Of a stretch of 14,948 bases of DNA, positions 7,873-14,226 are shown one piece after another. Each line of letters starts with the position of its first letter. Positions within the stretch are counted from its first letter, which is position 1. The translations under genes and the position numbers were made by a program. Source of the stretch: an uncultured Pseudomonadota bacterium (GTDB lineage Bacteria > Pseudomonadota > Gammaproteobacteria > Methylococcales > Methylomonadaceae); assembly GCA_903904275.1 (NCBI GenBank), contig CAIVBX010000144.1:1-14948 (forward strand), written 5' to 3'. The notes beneath the pieces were generated by a model. That model worked only from the letters and a program-made list of their open reading frames with translations. It had not been told where the DNA came from and did not search any database.

Positions 7873-8363
7873 TTCACCAACGCGGTTTTACATTGATTGA
7901 AGTCCTAATTGCGATGATTATTTTAGCCATCGGCTTATTAGGACTTGCCTCGATGCAAGCTATGGCACTGCGTGACAATCAAGATGCTTACTATTATCAG
8001 CAAGCGACATTACTAGCTTATGAAATGCAGGACAGAATTCGTGGAAATAGCAACGTCGTTTGGACAAATGTAACAGCAGGAACAGGAGATTTATGTACAG
8101 CTGCATTACCTTGTACGGCTACTCAAATGGCATCAAATGATTATGGCTATTGGAAAAAAAGCGTTGAAGCCGTATTACCTGCACCTAAAGGCGTAAGTGC
8201 AAAAACAGTAGATATTAAATTGAGCAGTGCAGTTAATGTTTCGGGCTGCCAAGGCACTTACTCAACATCATTATGTTTAATAACAAGTTGGGGGAGGGTT
8301 AATGTCAAACGAATAGGCGTATTATCTAATGACTCAAAATTCTATTTAGAAGTGACACCATGA
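7869..8363 (+). CDS. pilV: Type IV pilus minor pilin PilV-like (GspI-type)
   Basis: A 164-residue minor pilin, expected in the priming or tip complex of a type IV pilus. The prepilin signal is short: a basic leader ending in QRG, cleavage between G6 and F7, then FTLIEVLIAMIILAIG, with the conserved Glu at mature position 5 (E11). The hydrophobic helix is followed by LLGLASMQAMALRDNQ and Y-x-x-A-T-x-LAYEMQDRIRGN, which are characteristic of PilV. The soluble part holds four cysteines, probably disulfide paired in the periplasm. The gene starts with GTG at a stop/start overlap (GTGA) with the giant upstream gene and ends in an ATGA overlap with pilW. A pseudopilin of a type II secretion system is the main alternative, but the PilV-specific N-terminus argues against it. 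Confidence 0.92.
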   Translation: MIHQRGFTLIEVLIAMIILAIGLLGLASMQAMALRDNQDAYYYQQATLLAYEMQDRIRGNSNVVWTNVTAGTGDLCTAALPCTATQMASNDYGYWKKSVEAVLPAPKGVSAKTVDIKLSSAVNVSGCQGTYSTSLCLITSWGRVNVKRIGVLSNDSKFYLEVTP

Positions 8364-9295
8364 AAAAACAACTTGGTGTAACACTGATAGAGTTAATGAT
8401 TGGTATGGTGCTTGGATTATTGTTAATTGGGGGAATTAGCTCGTTGTTTGTTCAATCGCAAAAAAGTTTCAAATTACAGCAAAATTTTAGTGACATGACT
8501 GACGATGCGACCTTTATGTTAGAAACATTAGCAAAAGGCGTATTGTTAGCGGGCTATTCGGAAGACAGTTATGATTTTAATTGTGTTAAAAATACAGTCG
8601 AAAACATAGATCCCGCAACAGATTTGGTAACAAAAACAACTGATTCAACAACATGTGACCACATTAAAAATTCACAAACCAATGTTTTAGGTTCTGGATT
8701 GGATTTAAATTGTGCAGATACAGTTACAGAAACCACTGATTGCACACCAATAGGAAGTGCATGTTCTACAACGAGTACCAGCAAAACACACATAAAAACG
8801 ACTGAAACGAAATGTGAAATTATAAAAGGCAATGACACAGCACTTACTTATCGCTTTGTATTAGTAGACACAAATCAACTAAATAATTCTCTTTGTACAA
8901 CAAATTCAAATGCTGTAGGCGATACAGTTTTAGTAAATATCTATAAAGATTCAAGTCATGTTCTGAATTGCCAATCTATTTCAACAGCACAACCGATGGT
9001 TTCAGAAGTTGAAAATTTAGAATTTCGATATGGAATTAGAGTTAAATCCTATTCGGCTACAAACAAACGCACACCTGAACTTGATACGTTTTATTACACA
9101 AAAGCTGAAAATATAACGGATTGGACAAATGTTTTTTCAATCAAAGTTTATCTTGTCATGCGAAGTGTTGATGACAATTTAACACGCACAAATTTGAAAT
9201 ATACCATTGAAGATGTTGAAGCCACGGCAACAGATAATCGTCTTTATAAAGTTTTTACAAAAACCATTTATTTAAGAACGGTGGATAATTCATGA
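8360..9295 (+). CDS. pilW: Type IV pilus minor pilin PilW-like (GspJ-type)
   Basis: A 311-residue minor pilin. The leader is cleaved after G6 (LG|V) and is followed by VTLIELMIGMVLGLLLIGG, with Glu at mature +5. The segment after the helix, SLFVQSQKSFKLQQNFSDMTDDA and then FMLETLAKGVLLAGY, is the typical PilW core. Between about residues 70 and 155 there is a Ser/Thr- and Cys-rich stretch with six of the protein's eight cysteines. It has no obvious counterpart in the compact core, so it is probably a disulfide-braced surface loop. The gene overlaps pilV and pilX by four bases on each side. In known systems PilW works with PilV and PilX to prime pilus assembly and to hold the tip adhesin. Confidence 0.9.
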   Translation: MKKQLGVTLIELMIGMVLGLLLIGGISSLFVQSQKSFKLQQNFSDMTDDATFMLETLAKGVLLAGYSEDSYDFNCVKNTVENIDPATDLVTKTTDSTTCDHIKNSQTNVLGSGLDLNCADTVTETTDCTPIGSACSTTSTSKTHIKTTETKCEIIKGNDTALTYRFVLVDTNQLNNSLCTTNSNAVGDTVLVNIYKDSSHVLNCQSISTAQPMVSEVENLEFRYGIRVKSYSATNKRTPELDTFYYTKAENITDWTNVFSIKVYLVMRSVDDNLTRTNLKYTIEDVEATATDNRLYKVFTKTIYLRTVDNS

Positions 9296-9960
9296 CACTT
9301 TCAAATAAGCAAAACGGCGCGGTACTCGCATTTTGTTTGGTCATGTTATTACTGCTTACCTTAGCTGGGACGCGAATGATTCAACAAAATAAACAGCAAC
9401 TGGAAATTGCAAATAGTATGCGTCAAGCCACACAGCAATTTGCAAATGCAGAAGGATTATTAGCTGAAGCGAAAAATGAAATCAATACAAAAGCGGCTCA
9501 TATTGATCCAACTGGCACAGCTATTAACAACAGCGAACACCAATGTGTTCCAACAAGCTCATTTAAACAAAATATATTTTTAGCGGGAACGGCGGCGTTT
9601 GATAATAATGCGCTCTTGTCAGGCGGAAAAGCACTTATTTTAAAAGTAAGATGTAAAAACGAATCAGGTACAGAGCAAGTGTGTTCATCGTATGAAACGG
9701 GAACCTTAAAATGTAAGCCTACATCTGGTGATGTTGATTGTACTGGTGAAACCATTGATAGCGTTACAATGGCAAAATTTAATTTATCTGCTGATATTTG
9801 TTACCAAGATTACGATCCACAAGCAGATAATCCAAATTCAGATGTTATTGTGAAAGGAAAATGTCCCGAAGAAATTTATACCCTTCAAGCTATTTCAATT
9901 GATGCAAATGGTACAACACGAAAAATAGTTAGTGACCATGTGGTTGGCTGTGGAAGTTAA
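9292..9960 (+). CDS. pilX: Type IV pilus minor pilin PilX-like (GspK-type)
   Basis: A 222-residue minor pilin. The leader ends at G9 (QNG|A) and is followed by AVLAFCLVMLLLLTLAGTRMIQQN. As in PilX and GspK proteins, mature position 5 is not Glu (it is Phe14), which fits a subunit sitting at the very tip. The sequence after the helix (SMRQATQQFANAEGLLAEA) matches the A-x-x-x-AE-x-LLAEA pattern of PilX. The soluble domain is cysteine-rich, with about nine Cys including a final GCGS. The start is supported by GGTGGA (9280-9285) and by the ATGA overlap with pilW. The C-terminal domain is not recognisable beyond this. Confidence 0.88.
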   Translation: MTLSNKQNGAVLAFCLVMLLLLTLAGTRMIQQNKQQLEIANSMRQATQQFANAEGLLAEAKNEINTKAAHIDPTGTAINNSEHQCVPTSSFKQNIFLAGTAAFDNNALLSGGKALILKVRCKNESGTEQVCSSYETGTLKCKPTSGDVDCTGETIDSVTMAKFNLSADICYQDYDPQADNPNSDVIVKGKCPEEIYTLQAISIDANGTTRKIVSDHVVGCGS

Positions 9961-9965
9961 AAATC

Positions 9966-10451
9966 ATGAAAACAGTTAAAGGTTTCACGCTAATTGAGTT
10001 ATTGATTGTTATTGCAATTATTTCTATGACAATGGCAATTGGTTTACCTAGTTTTCAGTCCATTACTGAAAGCACAAGATTAACTTCAGCGACAAATTCA
10101 ATGGTAAGTTCTTTGCAATTGGCTCGAATGGAAGCCTTGAAGCAACATAAAACGGTTGTAATTCGCAAAAAAACGACAGGCTGGCAAAATGGTTGGAGTA
10201 TTTTTGTTGATAATCAAGTGACAAATAACATTATTGACGTTAATGAACCGATTTTAGTGATTACATCTGCTGATGCCGTTAATTCAACAATTTCAATCCA
10301 ATCAACTTATACAAATTACGTCGCCTACACGGCAAATGGGCGCGTTAATACTGCTGGACACATCACATTTTGTTCGTCCACTGATTTTCGTAAAGTTGTC
10401 ATTGCCCCAACAGGTCGAATCCACGTTGAAACGCCTACTTCTTGTAATTAA
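9966..10451 (+). CDS. fimT: FimT/FimU-like minor pilin (GspH/FimT domain)
   Basis: A 161-residue minor pilin. The prepilin signal VKG|FTLIELLIVIAIIS has cleavage after G6 and Glu at mature +5. The helix continues as GLPSFQSITESTRL and then N-S-M-x-SSLQLARMEALK, typical of GspH/FimT proteins. Next come the GW-x-NGW-x-IFVD motif (about residues 73-83) and a C-terminal part with ANGR, a Cys and PTGRI, also typical of the family. In most genomes fimT or fimU starts the minor pilin cluster; here it is last. It lies five bases after pilX, with GGAAG at 9952-9956. FimU is equally possible as the name. No main pilin gene (pilA/pilE) is present, so the major subunit must be encoded elsewhere. Confidence 0.88.
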   Translation: MKTVKGFTLIELLIVIAIISMTMAIGLPSFQSITESTRLTSATNSMVSSLQLARMEALKQHKTVVIRKKTTGWQNGWSIFVDNQVTNNIIDVNEPILVITSADAVNSTISIQSTYTNYVAYTANGRVNTAGHITFCSSTDFRKVVIAPTGRIHVETPTSCN

Positions 10452-10464
10452 GATTTCATCTAGT

Positions 10465-10494
10465 TTGCGTGGCTTGTTTATCGTCGCGTAAAAT
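10465..10494 (+). promoter_or_regulatory. Candidate promoter for pyrG-kdsA
   Basis: TTGCGT (10465-10470) and TAAAAT (10489-10494) are spaced by 18 bases. Transcription would start near 10501 and give a leader of about 40 bases. No rho-independent terminator was seen between the pilin operon and this site, so some read-through is possible. Confidence 0.35.
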
Positions 10495-10510
10495 GCACCG
10501 CATTCCTCTC

Positions 10511-10537
10511 TTCAAAAACTTCAAAAACTTCAAAAAA
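10511..10537 (+). repeat. Triple nonamer repeat in the pyrG leader
   Basis: TTCAAAAAC occurs twice in a row, followed by TTCAAAAAA, ending three bases before the pyrG ATG at 10541. It fills the place where a Shine-Dalgarno sequence would be expected. Confidence 0.85.
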
Positions 10538-10540
10538 TAC

Positions 10541-12163
10541 ATGACAAAATTTATTTTCATAACAGGCGGCGTAGTGTCGTCATTGGGTAAAGGTATTGCG
10601 GCTTCTTCGCTTGCGGCGATTTTGGAAGCTCGCGGTTTAAAAGTGACCATGACAAAGCTCGACCCTTATATCAATCTTGACCCAGGTACGATGAGTCCGT
10701 TTCAACACGGTGAAGTTTTCGTCACCGAAGACGGCGCAGAAACGGATTTAGATTTGGGACATTACGAGCGTTTTTTAAAAACCACGATGTCTAAAAAGAA
10801 CAATTTTACGACAGGACAAGTTTATGACACTGTGTTACGAAATGAACGCCGTGGTGATTATTTAGGCGGCACAGTTCAAGTCATTCCACACATTACCGAT
10901 GAAATAAAACGTCGTGTTTATGCCAGTGCAGAAGGCGTTGATGTAGCATTGATTGAAGTGGGCGGCACAGTCGGTGATATTGAATCGTTGCCATTTTTAG
11001 AAGCGATTCGCCAAATGCGTTTTGAACTCGGTAGCGAACGCTCGTTATTTGTGCATTTAACGTTAGTTCCTTACATTCGCAGTGCAGGCGAAATCAAAAC
11101 GAAACCAACGCAACATTCTGTTAAAGAATTACGCACGATTGGGATTCAGCCAGATGTGTTGATTTGCCGCTCAGAATTAGCGATTCCCGTTAGTGAACGT
11201 CGCAAAATTGCTTCTTTTACCAACGTTGATGAACACGCCGTTATCTCGCTTATCGATGCCGACACAATTTATCGCATTCCGTTGATGTTGCATGAACAAG
11301 GTTTAGATGAATTAGTTGTTAGACGTTTGCGTTTAGATGTTGCCCCCGCTGATTTACATGAATGGCAAAGCGTTTTAGAAGCCATCGCACAATCGGAACA
11401 ATCGGTAAATATCGCTATCGTTGGCAAATACGTTGAACACACTGACGCTTATAAATCGATTAACGAAGCCTTAACTCACGCAGGTATTCGCAACAAATTA
11501 AAAGTTAAAATTACTTATATCGATTCTGAATTGATTGAAGATGAAGGCACAACACGTTTAAAAGACATTGACGCAATTTTAGTTCCTGGTGGATTTGGTG
11601 AACGGGGTGTTGAAGGTAAAATTGCCACAGTTCGTTATGCACGAGAAAACAAAATTCCATATTTAGGTATTTGTTTAGGAATGCAAACAGCGGTTATTGA
11701 ATTTGCTCGAAATGTGGCGAATTTAGAAGGCGCACACAGCACCGAATTTTTACCAAAATCACCTCATCCCGTTATTGGATTGATTACAGAATGGATGGGC
11801 GATTGTGGTAACTTGCAAACACGGGACGAAAATTCAGATTTAGGCGGCACAATGCGTTTAGGAAGCCAGCAATGTCGTTTATTACAAGATACATTGGCAT
11901 TTGCTGTTTATCAAAAAGACGTAATTACGGAACGTCATCGTCATCGTTATGAATTTAACAACCAATATATTGAACGGTTAGAAGCAGGTGGAATGCGTTT
12001 TTCTGGAAAATCGATTGATGGACGTTTGGTTGAGGTCGTGGAGATTCCCGAACACCCTTGGTTTATTGCGTGCCAATTCCACCCAGAATTTACGTCAACG
12101 CCGCGTCGTGGACATCCATTATTTAGCGGTTTTGTGCAAGCTGCTTTTGAACATAGAAGATAA
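10541..12163 (+). CDS. pyrG: CTP synthase (glutamine hydrolysing)
   Basis: Makes CTP from UTP with ATP and glutamine in the cytoplasm, the last step of pyrimidine nucleotide synthesis. It has 540 residues, like E. coli PyrG (545). The N-terminal synthase domain (about 1-265) begins MTKFIFITGGVVSSLGKG, with the ATP loop and K17, followed by KLDPYINLDPGTMSPFQHGE and ETDLDLGHYERF. The class I glutamine amidotransferase domain (about 290-540) has the oxyanion motif PGGFGERG, the nucleophile in GICLGMQ (C378), and HPEF (H514 and E516), so the triad is complete. I chose the ATG at 10541 because the family starts with M-x-K/R-x-I-F-I/V-TGG. Longer in-frame starts at 10469 (GTG) and 10493 (ATG) add a repeat-encoded tail without a ribosome binding site. 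kdsA follows after three bases. Confidence 0.98.
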   Translation: MTKFIFITGGVVSSLGKGIAASSLAAILEARGLKVTMTKLDPYINLDPGTMSPFQHGEVFVTEDGAETDLDLGHYERFLKTTMSKKNNFTTGQVYDTVLRNERRGDYLGGTVQVIPHITDEIKRRVYASAEGVDVALIEVGGTVGDIESLPFLEAIRQMRFELGSERSLFVHLTLVPYIRSAGEIKTKPTQHSVKELRTIGIQPDVLICRSELAIPVSERRKIASFTNVDEHAVISLIDADTIYRIPLMLHEQGLDELVVRRLRLDVAPADLHEWQSVLEAIAQSEQSVNIAIVGKYVEHTDAYKSINEALTHAGIRNKLKVKITYIDSELIEDEGTTRLKDIDAILVPGGFGERGVEGKIATVRYARENKIPYLGICLGMQTAVIEFARNVANLEGAHSTEFLPKSPHPVIGLITEWMGDCGNLQTRDENSDLGGTMRLGSQQCRLLQDTLAFAVYQKDVITERHRHRYEFNNQYIERLEAGGMRFSGKSIDGRLVEVVEIPEHPWFIACQFHPEFTSTPRRGHPLFSGFVQAAFEHRR

Positions 12164-12166
12164 AAA

Positions 12167-12991
12167 ATGAAATTATGTAATTTTGAAGTCGGGCTAGAAC
12201 ATCGCTTTTTTTTAATTGCGGGAACGTGCGTGATTGAAAGTGAACAAATGGCATTAGACACGGCAGGTTATTTAAAAGAACTCACTGACCGTTTAAGCAT
12301 CCCGTTTATTTACAAATCATCTTTTGATAAAGCGAATCGCTCCTCACACGAGAGTTTTCGTGGTTTAGGTGTTGAAAAAGGGCTGGAAATTCTCGAAAAA
12401 GTGAAAAAACAAATCGGCGTACCAGTTCTTACCGATGTTCACGAAGATACGCCGCTTGCTGAAGTTGCTTCAGTCGTTGACGTGATGCAAACACCCGCGT
12501 TTTTGTGTCGGCAAACCAATTTTATTCAAGCGGTTGCTTCGCAAAATATTCCCGTGAATATCAAAAAAGGACAATTTCTCGCACCGTGGGATATGGTGAA
12601 TGTGGTTAATAAAGCCAAAGCAACAGGCAATGAGCAAATTATGGTTTGCGAACGCGGCGCGTCGTTTGGTTATAACAATTTAGTTTCTGATATGCGCTCA
12701 CTGGCTGTGATGCGTGAAACAGGTTGTCCCGTAGTTTTTGATGCCACACACTCTGTGCAATTACCTGGTGGACAAGGCACAAGTTCAGGCGGTCAACGCG
12801 AATTTGTACCTGTTTTAGCACGAGCAGCGGTTGCTGTAGGCATTGCGGGGTTATTCATGGAAACACACCCCAATCCTGAAAAAGCTCTTAGCGATGGCGC
12901 GAATTCATGGAAATTAGACGAAATGGAAGAGCTTTTAGAAACTTTGCTCGCGTTAGATAATGTAGTCAAAAATCCAACATTTAAACGTTAA
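12167..12991 (+). CDS. kdsA: 2-dehydro-3-deoxyphosphooctonate aldolase (Kdo-8-phosphate synthase)
   Basis: Condenses phosphoenolpyruvate with arabinose 5-phosphate to Kdo 8-phosphate, the first committed step toward the Kdo sugar of lipopolysaccharide. It has 274 residues, one TIM barrel. Motifs seen: AGTCVIES (C21), KSSFDKANRSS (50-60), GQFLAPWDM (135-143), CERG-x-SFGYNNLVSDMR (161-177), and DATHSVQLPGG (192-202). C21, H195, E232 and D243 have exactly the spacing of the metal ligands in the metal-dependent enzyme of Aquifex (C11, H185, E222, D233), whereas E. coli KdsA has Asn at the first site. The gene lies three bases after pyrG. This pyrG-kdsA pairing is common in proteobacteria, but here eno does not follow. 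The operon ends at the hairpin at 13000-13024. Confidence 0.97.
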   Translation: MKLCNFEVGLEHRFFLIAGTCVIESEQMALDTAGYLKELTDRLSIPFIYKSSFDKANRSSHESFRGLGVEKGLEILEKVKKQIGVPVLTDVHEDTPLAEVASVVDVMQTPAFLCRQTNFIQAVASQNIPVNIKKGQFLAPWDMVNVVNKAKATGNEQIMVCERGASFGYNNLVSDMRSLAVMRETGCPVVFDATHSVQLPGGQGTSSGGQREFVPVLARAAVAVGIAGLFMETHPNPEKALSDGANSWKLDEMEELLETLLALDNVVKNPTFKR

Positions 12992-12999
12992 AAGTTTTA

Positions 13000-13024
13000 A
13001 GGCGAATTCTTTCTGAATTCGCCT
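13000..13024 (+). terminator. Bidirectional rho-independent terminator between kdsA and the convergent gene
   Basis: GGCGAATTC (13001-13009) pairs perfectly with GAATTCGCC (13015-13023) across a five-base loop, with an extra A-T pair outside. TATTTTATT follows on the plus strand and TTAAAACTTTT on the minus strand, so it can stop both kdsA and the convergent membrane protein gene. The TAG stop of that gene lies at the foot of the stem. Confidence 0.88.
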
Positions 13025-13766
13025 ATTTTATTCCCGCAAAATTCAAAACTCGCTTAAATCCACGCATCACAGGCAATGCGCCACCCATCGCAATCGCATC
13101 AACCAAACAATACCACGCCGCAACACCACTTGGCGGATTACCTTGTGTTAAACCTGAAACTGGGTCAATAACAGACCAATGCCACGTTCCAACCGCTGTA
13201 CCGATAATTTCAAGCCACGTTGTAATAAAAAATGCGGCTAAATAAACCATTGGCGATTTGCCTTTAAATAAATAAAGCAAAAAGACACAAAATAACACCG
13301 CGCCAAACGCATCACGTCTTTCAGCCAATGTAATGCCGTATAACGACCACAAACCACAAGCAATCACGACAAAAAACGCAATTTGCCTAGCATAACGTTG
13401 AAAAAATCCTGAACGCCCCAAGGCAACCGCTGTTAAATAAACCATTCCGTGACCTGGTGAAACATACGCGGGAACATTGTGAAAACGGTAGATATAACCT
13501 TCCATAAAGGGCGATGCGAAATGTTCACCAATTGTTGCAAACATCACGGCAATTAAAACTTGTACCCGAATTTCTTTATTTTCACCACGCAACCAACCGA
13601 TTAAAAATAACCAACCAAATACGCCTAAAAGATGCTGTTTTTCTAAACTTGCGTCAGAATCCGTAAATAAACACGCCGCAACACAAAAAAAAGTAAAACC
13701 AGCAATGTAATAATCACGTTTATTGTGTGGACGTAAATTTTGCGGGGCAGGGAAGTGACGTAACAT
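13023..13766 (-). CDS. Multi-pass integral membrane protein of unknown function
   Basis: 247 residues; I do not recognise the family. Hydrophobic stretches suggest seven or eight membrane segments (about 20-34, 46-59, 68-80, 106-117, 128-145, 153-167, 172-193 and 214-232), joined by short loops. Conserved-looking polar motifs sit near the membrane: GEHFASP with E81 and H82, YRFHNVPAYVSPGHG with H96 and H106, TTWLEIIGTAVGTWHW with E186 and H196, and a Gly/Pro-rich loop before W218 and D223. This cluster of His, Glu and Asp within helices suggests an enzyme or metal/cofactor binder rather than a simple scaffold, but that is inference. A purine-rich AGAGAG lies 5-11 bases before the ATG. The gene is convergent with kdsA and divergent from the BON gene, so it is probably transcribed alone. 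Confidence 0.85.
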   Translation of the reverse strand: MLRHFPAPQNLRPHNKRDYYIAGFTFFCVAACLFTDSDASLEKQHLLGVFGWLFLIGWLRGENKEIRVQVLIAVMFATIGEHFASPFMEGYIYRFHNVPAYVSPGHGMVYLTAVALGRSGFFQRYARQIAFFVVIACGLWSLYGITLAERRDAFGAVLFCVFLLYLFKGKSPMVYLAAFFITTWLEIIGTAVGTWHWSVIDPVSGLTQGNPPSGVAAWYCLVDAIAMGGALPVMRGFKRVLNFAGIK

Positions 13767-13789
13767 TCAAACTCTCTAAAATTGAATCA

Positions 13790-13862
13790 ATAACGGTTTA
13801 AAAGTCTAGCATTGCACCATTGCTTTGCCTAGTTTATAGCCTGTAAAAGCCTAAACCGTTAT
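13790..13862. repeat. 11-bp perfect inverted repeat in a divergent intergenic region
   Basis: ATAACGGTTTA (13790-13800) is matched by its exact complement TAAACCGTTAT (13852-13862), with 51 bases between. Inside, GCCT occurs at 13827, 13839 and 13849, roughly one helical turn apart. The second arm overlaps TATGAT (13860-13865), a possible -10 box for the BON gene. This could be a looping operator pair or a large RNA stem; the sequence alone does not decide. Confidence 0.7.
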
Positions 13863-13865
13863 GAT
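13860..13865 (+). promoter_or_regulatory. Possible -10 element for the BON lipoprotein gene
   Basis: TATGAT lies 44 bases before the ATG at 13909. No good -35 box was found at 16-18 bases upstream, so the promoter may need an activator or another sigma factor. Confidence 0.25.
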
Positions 13866-13908
13866 ATAGCCAATTTCACTTTGAACTTTTTACCGAGAAC
13901 TTTCGATT

Positions 13909-14223
13909 ATGAACACTAAAAAACGTTTCAAAAGCTTTTTGCTCTGTTTGTTTTTAATGACTATTGTTGTGGGTTGCACCGAAAATACGAAACGCGAAAG
14001 CACAGGCGAATACTTAGACGACACTGTTTTAACCACGAAAATCAAATCGACATTTATCGGAGATTCACGTTTAAAAGCTAACGATATTAACGTTAAAACC
14101 TACAAAGGCATTGTTCAACTTAGTGGCTTTGTCGATACACAAGCCGAAGCCGATCGCGCCGTACAACTTGCTCGAACCGTCAAAGGCGTAAAAGCCGTCA
14201 ACAATAGCCTTATCGTTAAATAA
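13909..14223 (+). CDS. BON-domain lipoprotein (OsmY/DolP-like)
   Basis: A 104-residue periplasmic lipoprotein. The N-terminus is a lipoprotein signal (basic start, hydrophobic stretch, then VVGC at 20-23), with lipidation expected at C23. The next residue is Thr, not Asp, which in enterobacteria favours transfer to the outer membrane. The rest is a single BON domain (about 34-104): an alpha helix with DDTVLTTKIKSTFI, then INVKTYKGIVQLSGFVDT, AEADRAVQLARTVKGV and VNNSLIVK. BON domains bind phospholipid membranes and occur in envelope-stress proteins such as OsmY and DolP. Those proteins have two BON domains; this one has one. The ribosome binding site is weak (GAGA at 13895-13898). The gene is followed after three bases by a Lon-like protease gene, so the two are probably co-transcribed. 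Confidence 0.9.
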   Translation: MNTKKRFKSFLLCLFLMTIVVGCTENTKRESTGEYLDDTVLTTKIKSTFIGDSRLKANDINVKTYKGIVQLSGFVDTQAEADRAVQLARTVKGVKAVNNSLIVK

Positions 14224-14226
14224 TTC

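Noticed and set aside
7869..10451. Reading the four pilin genes as type II secretion pseudopilins GspH-K
   Set aside because: The PilX-like protein is shorter than GspK, the PilV/PilW N-terminal cores match minor pilins better, and no gsp genes are adjacent.
10469..10540. Longer in-frame starts for CTP synthase (GTG 10469, ATG 10493)
   Set aside because: The extension is encoded by the nonamer repeat, lacks a ribosome binding site, overlaps the candidate -10 box, and the family begins at MTKFIFITGG.
12206..12213. T8 tract early in kdsA as a phase-variation site
   Set aside because: The frame is intact, the gene is essential for lipopolysaccharide, and eight bases is expected by chance in AT-rich DNA.
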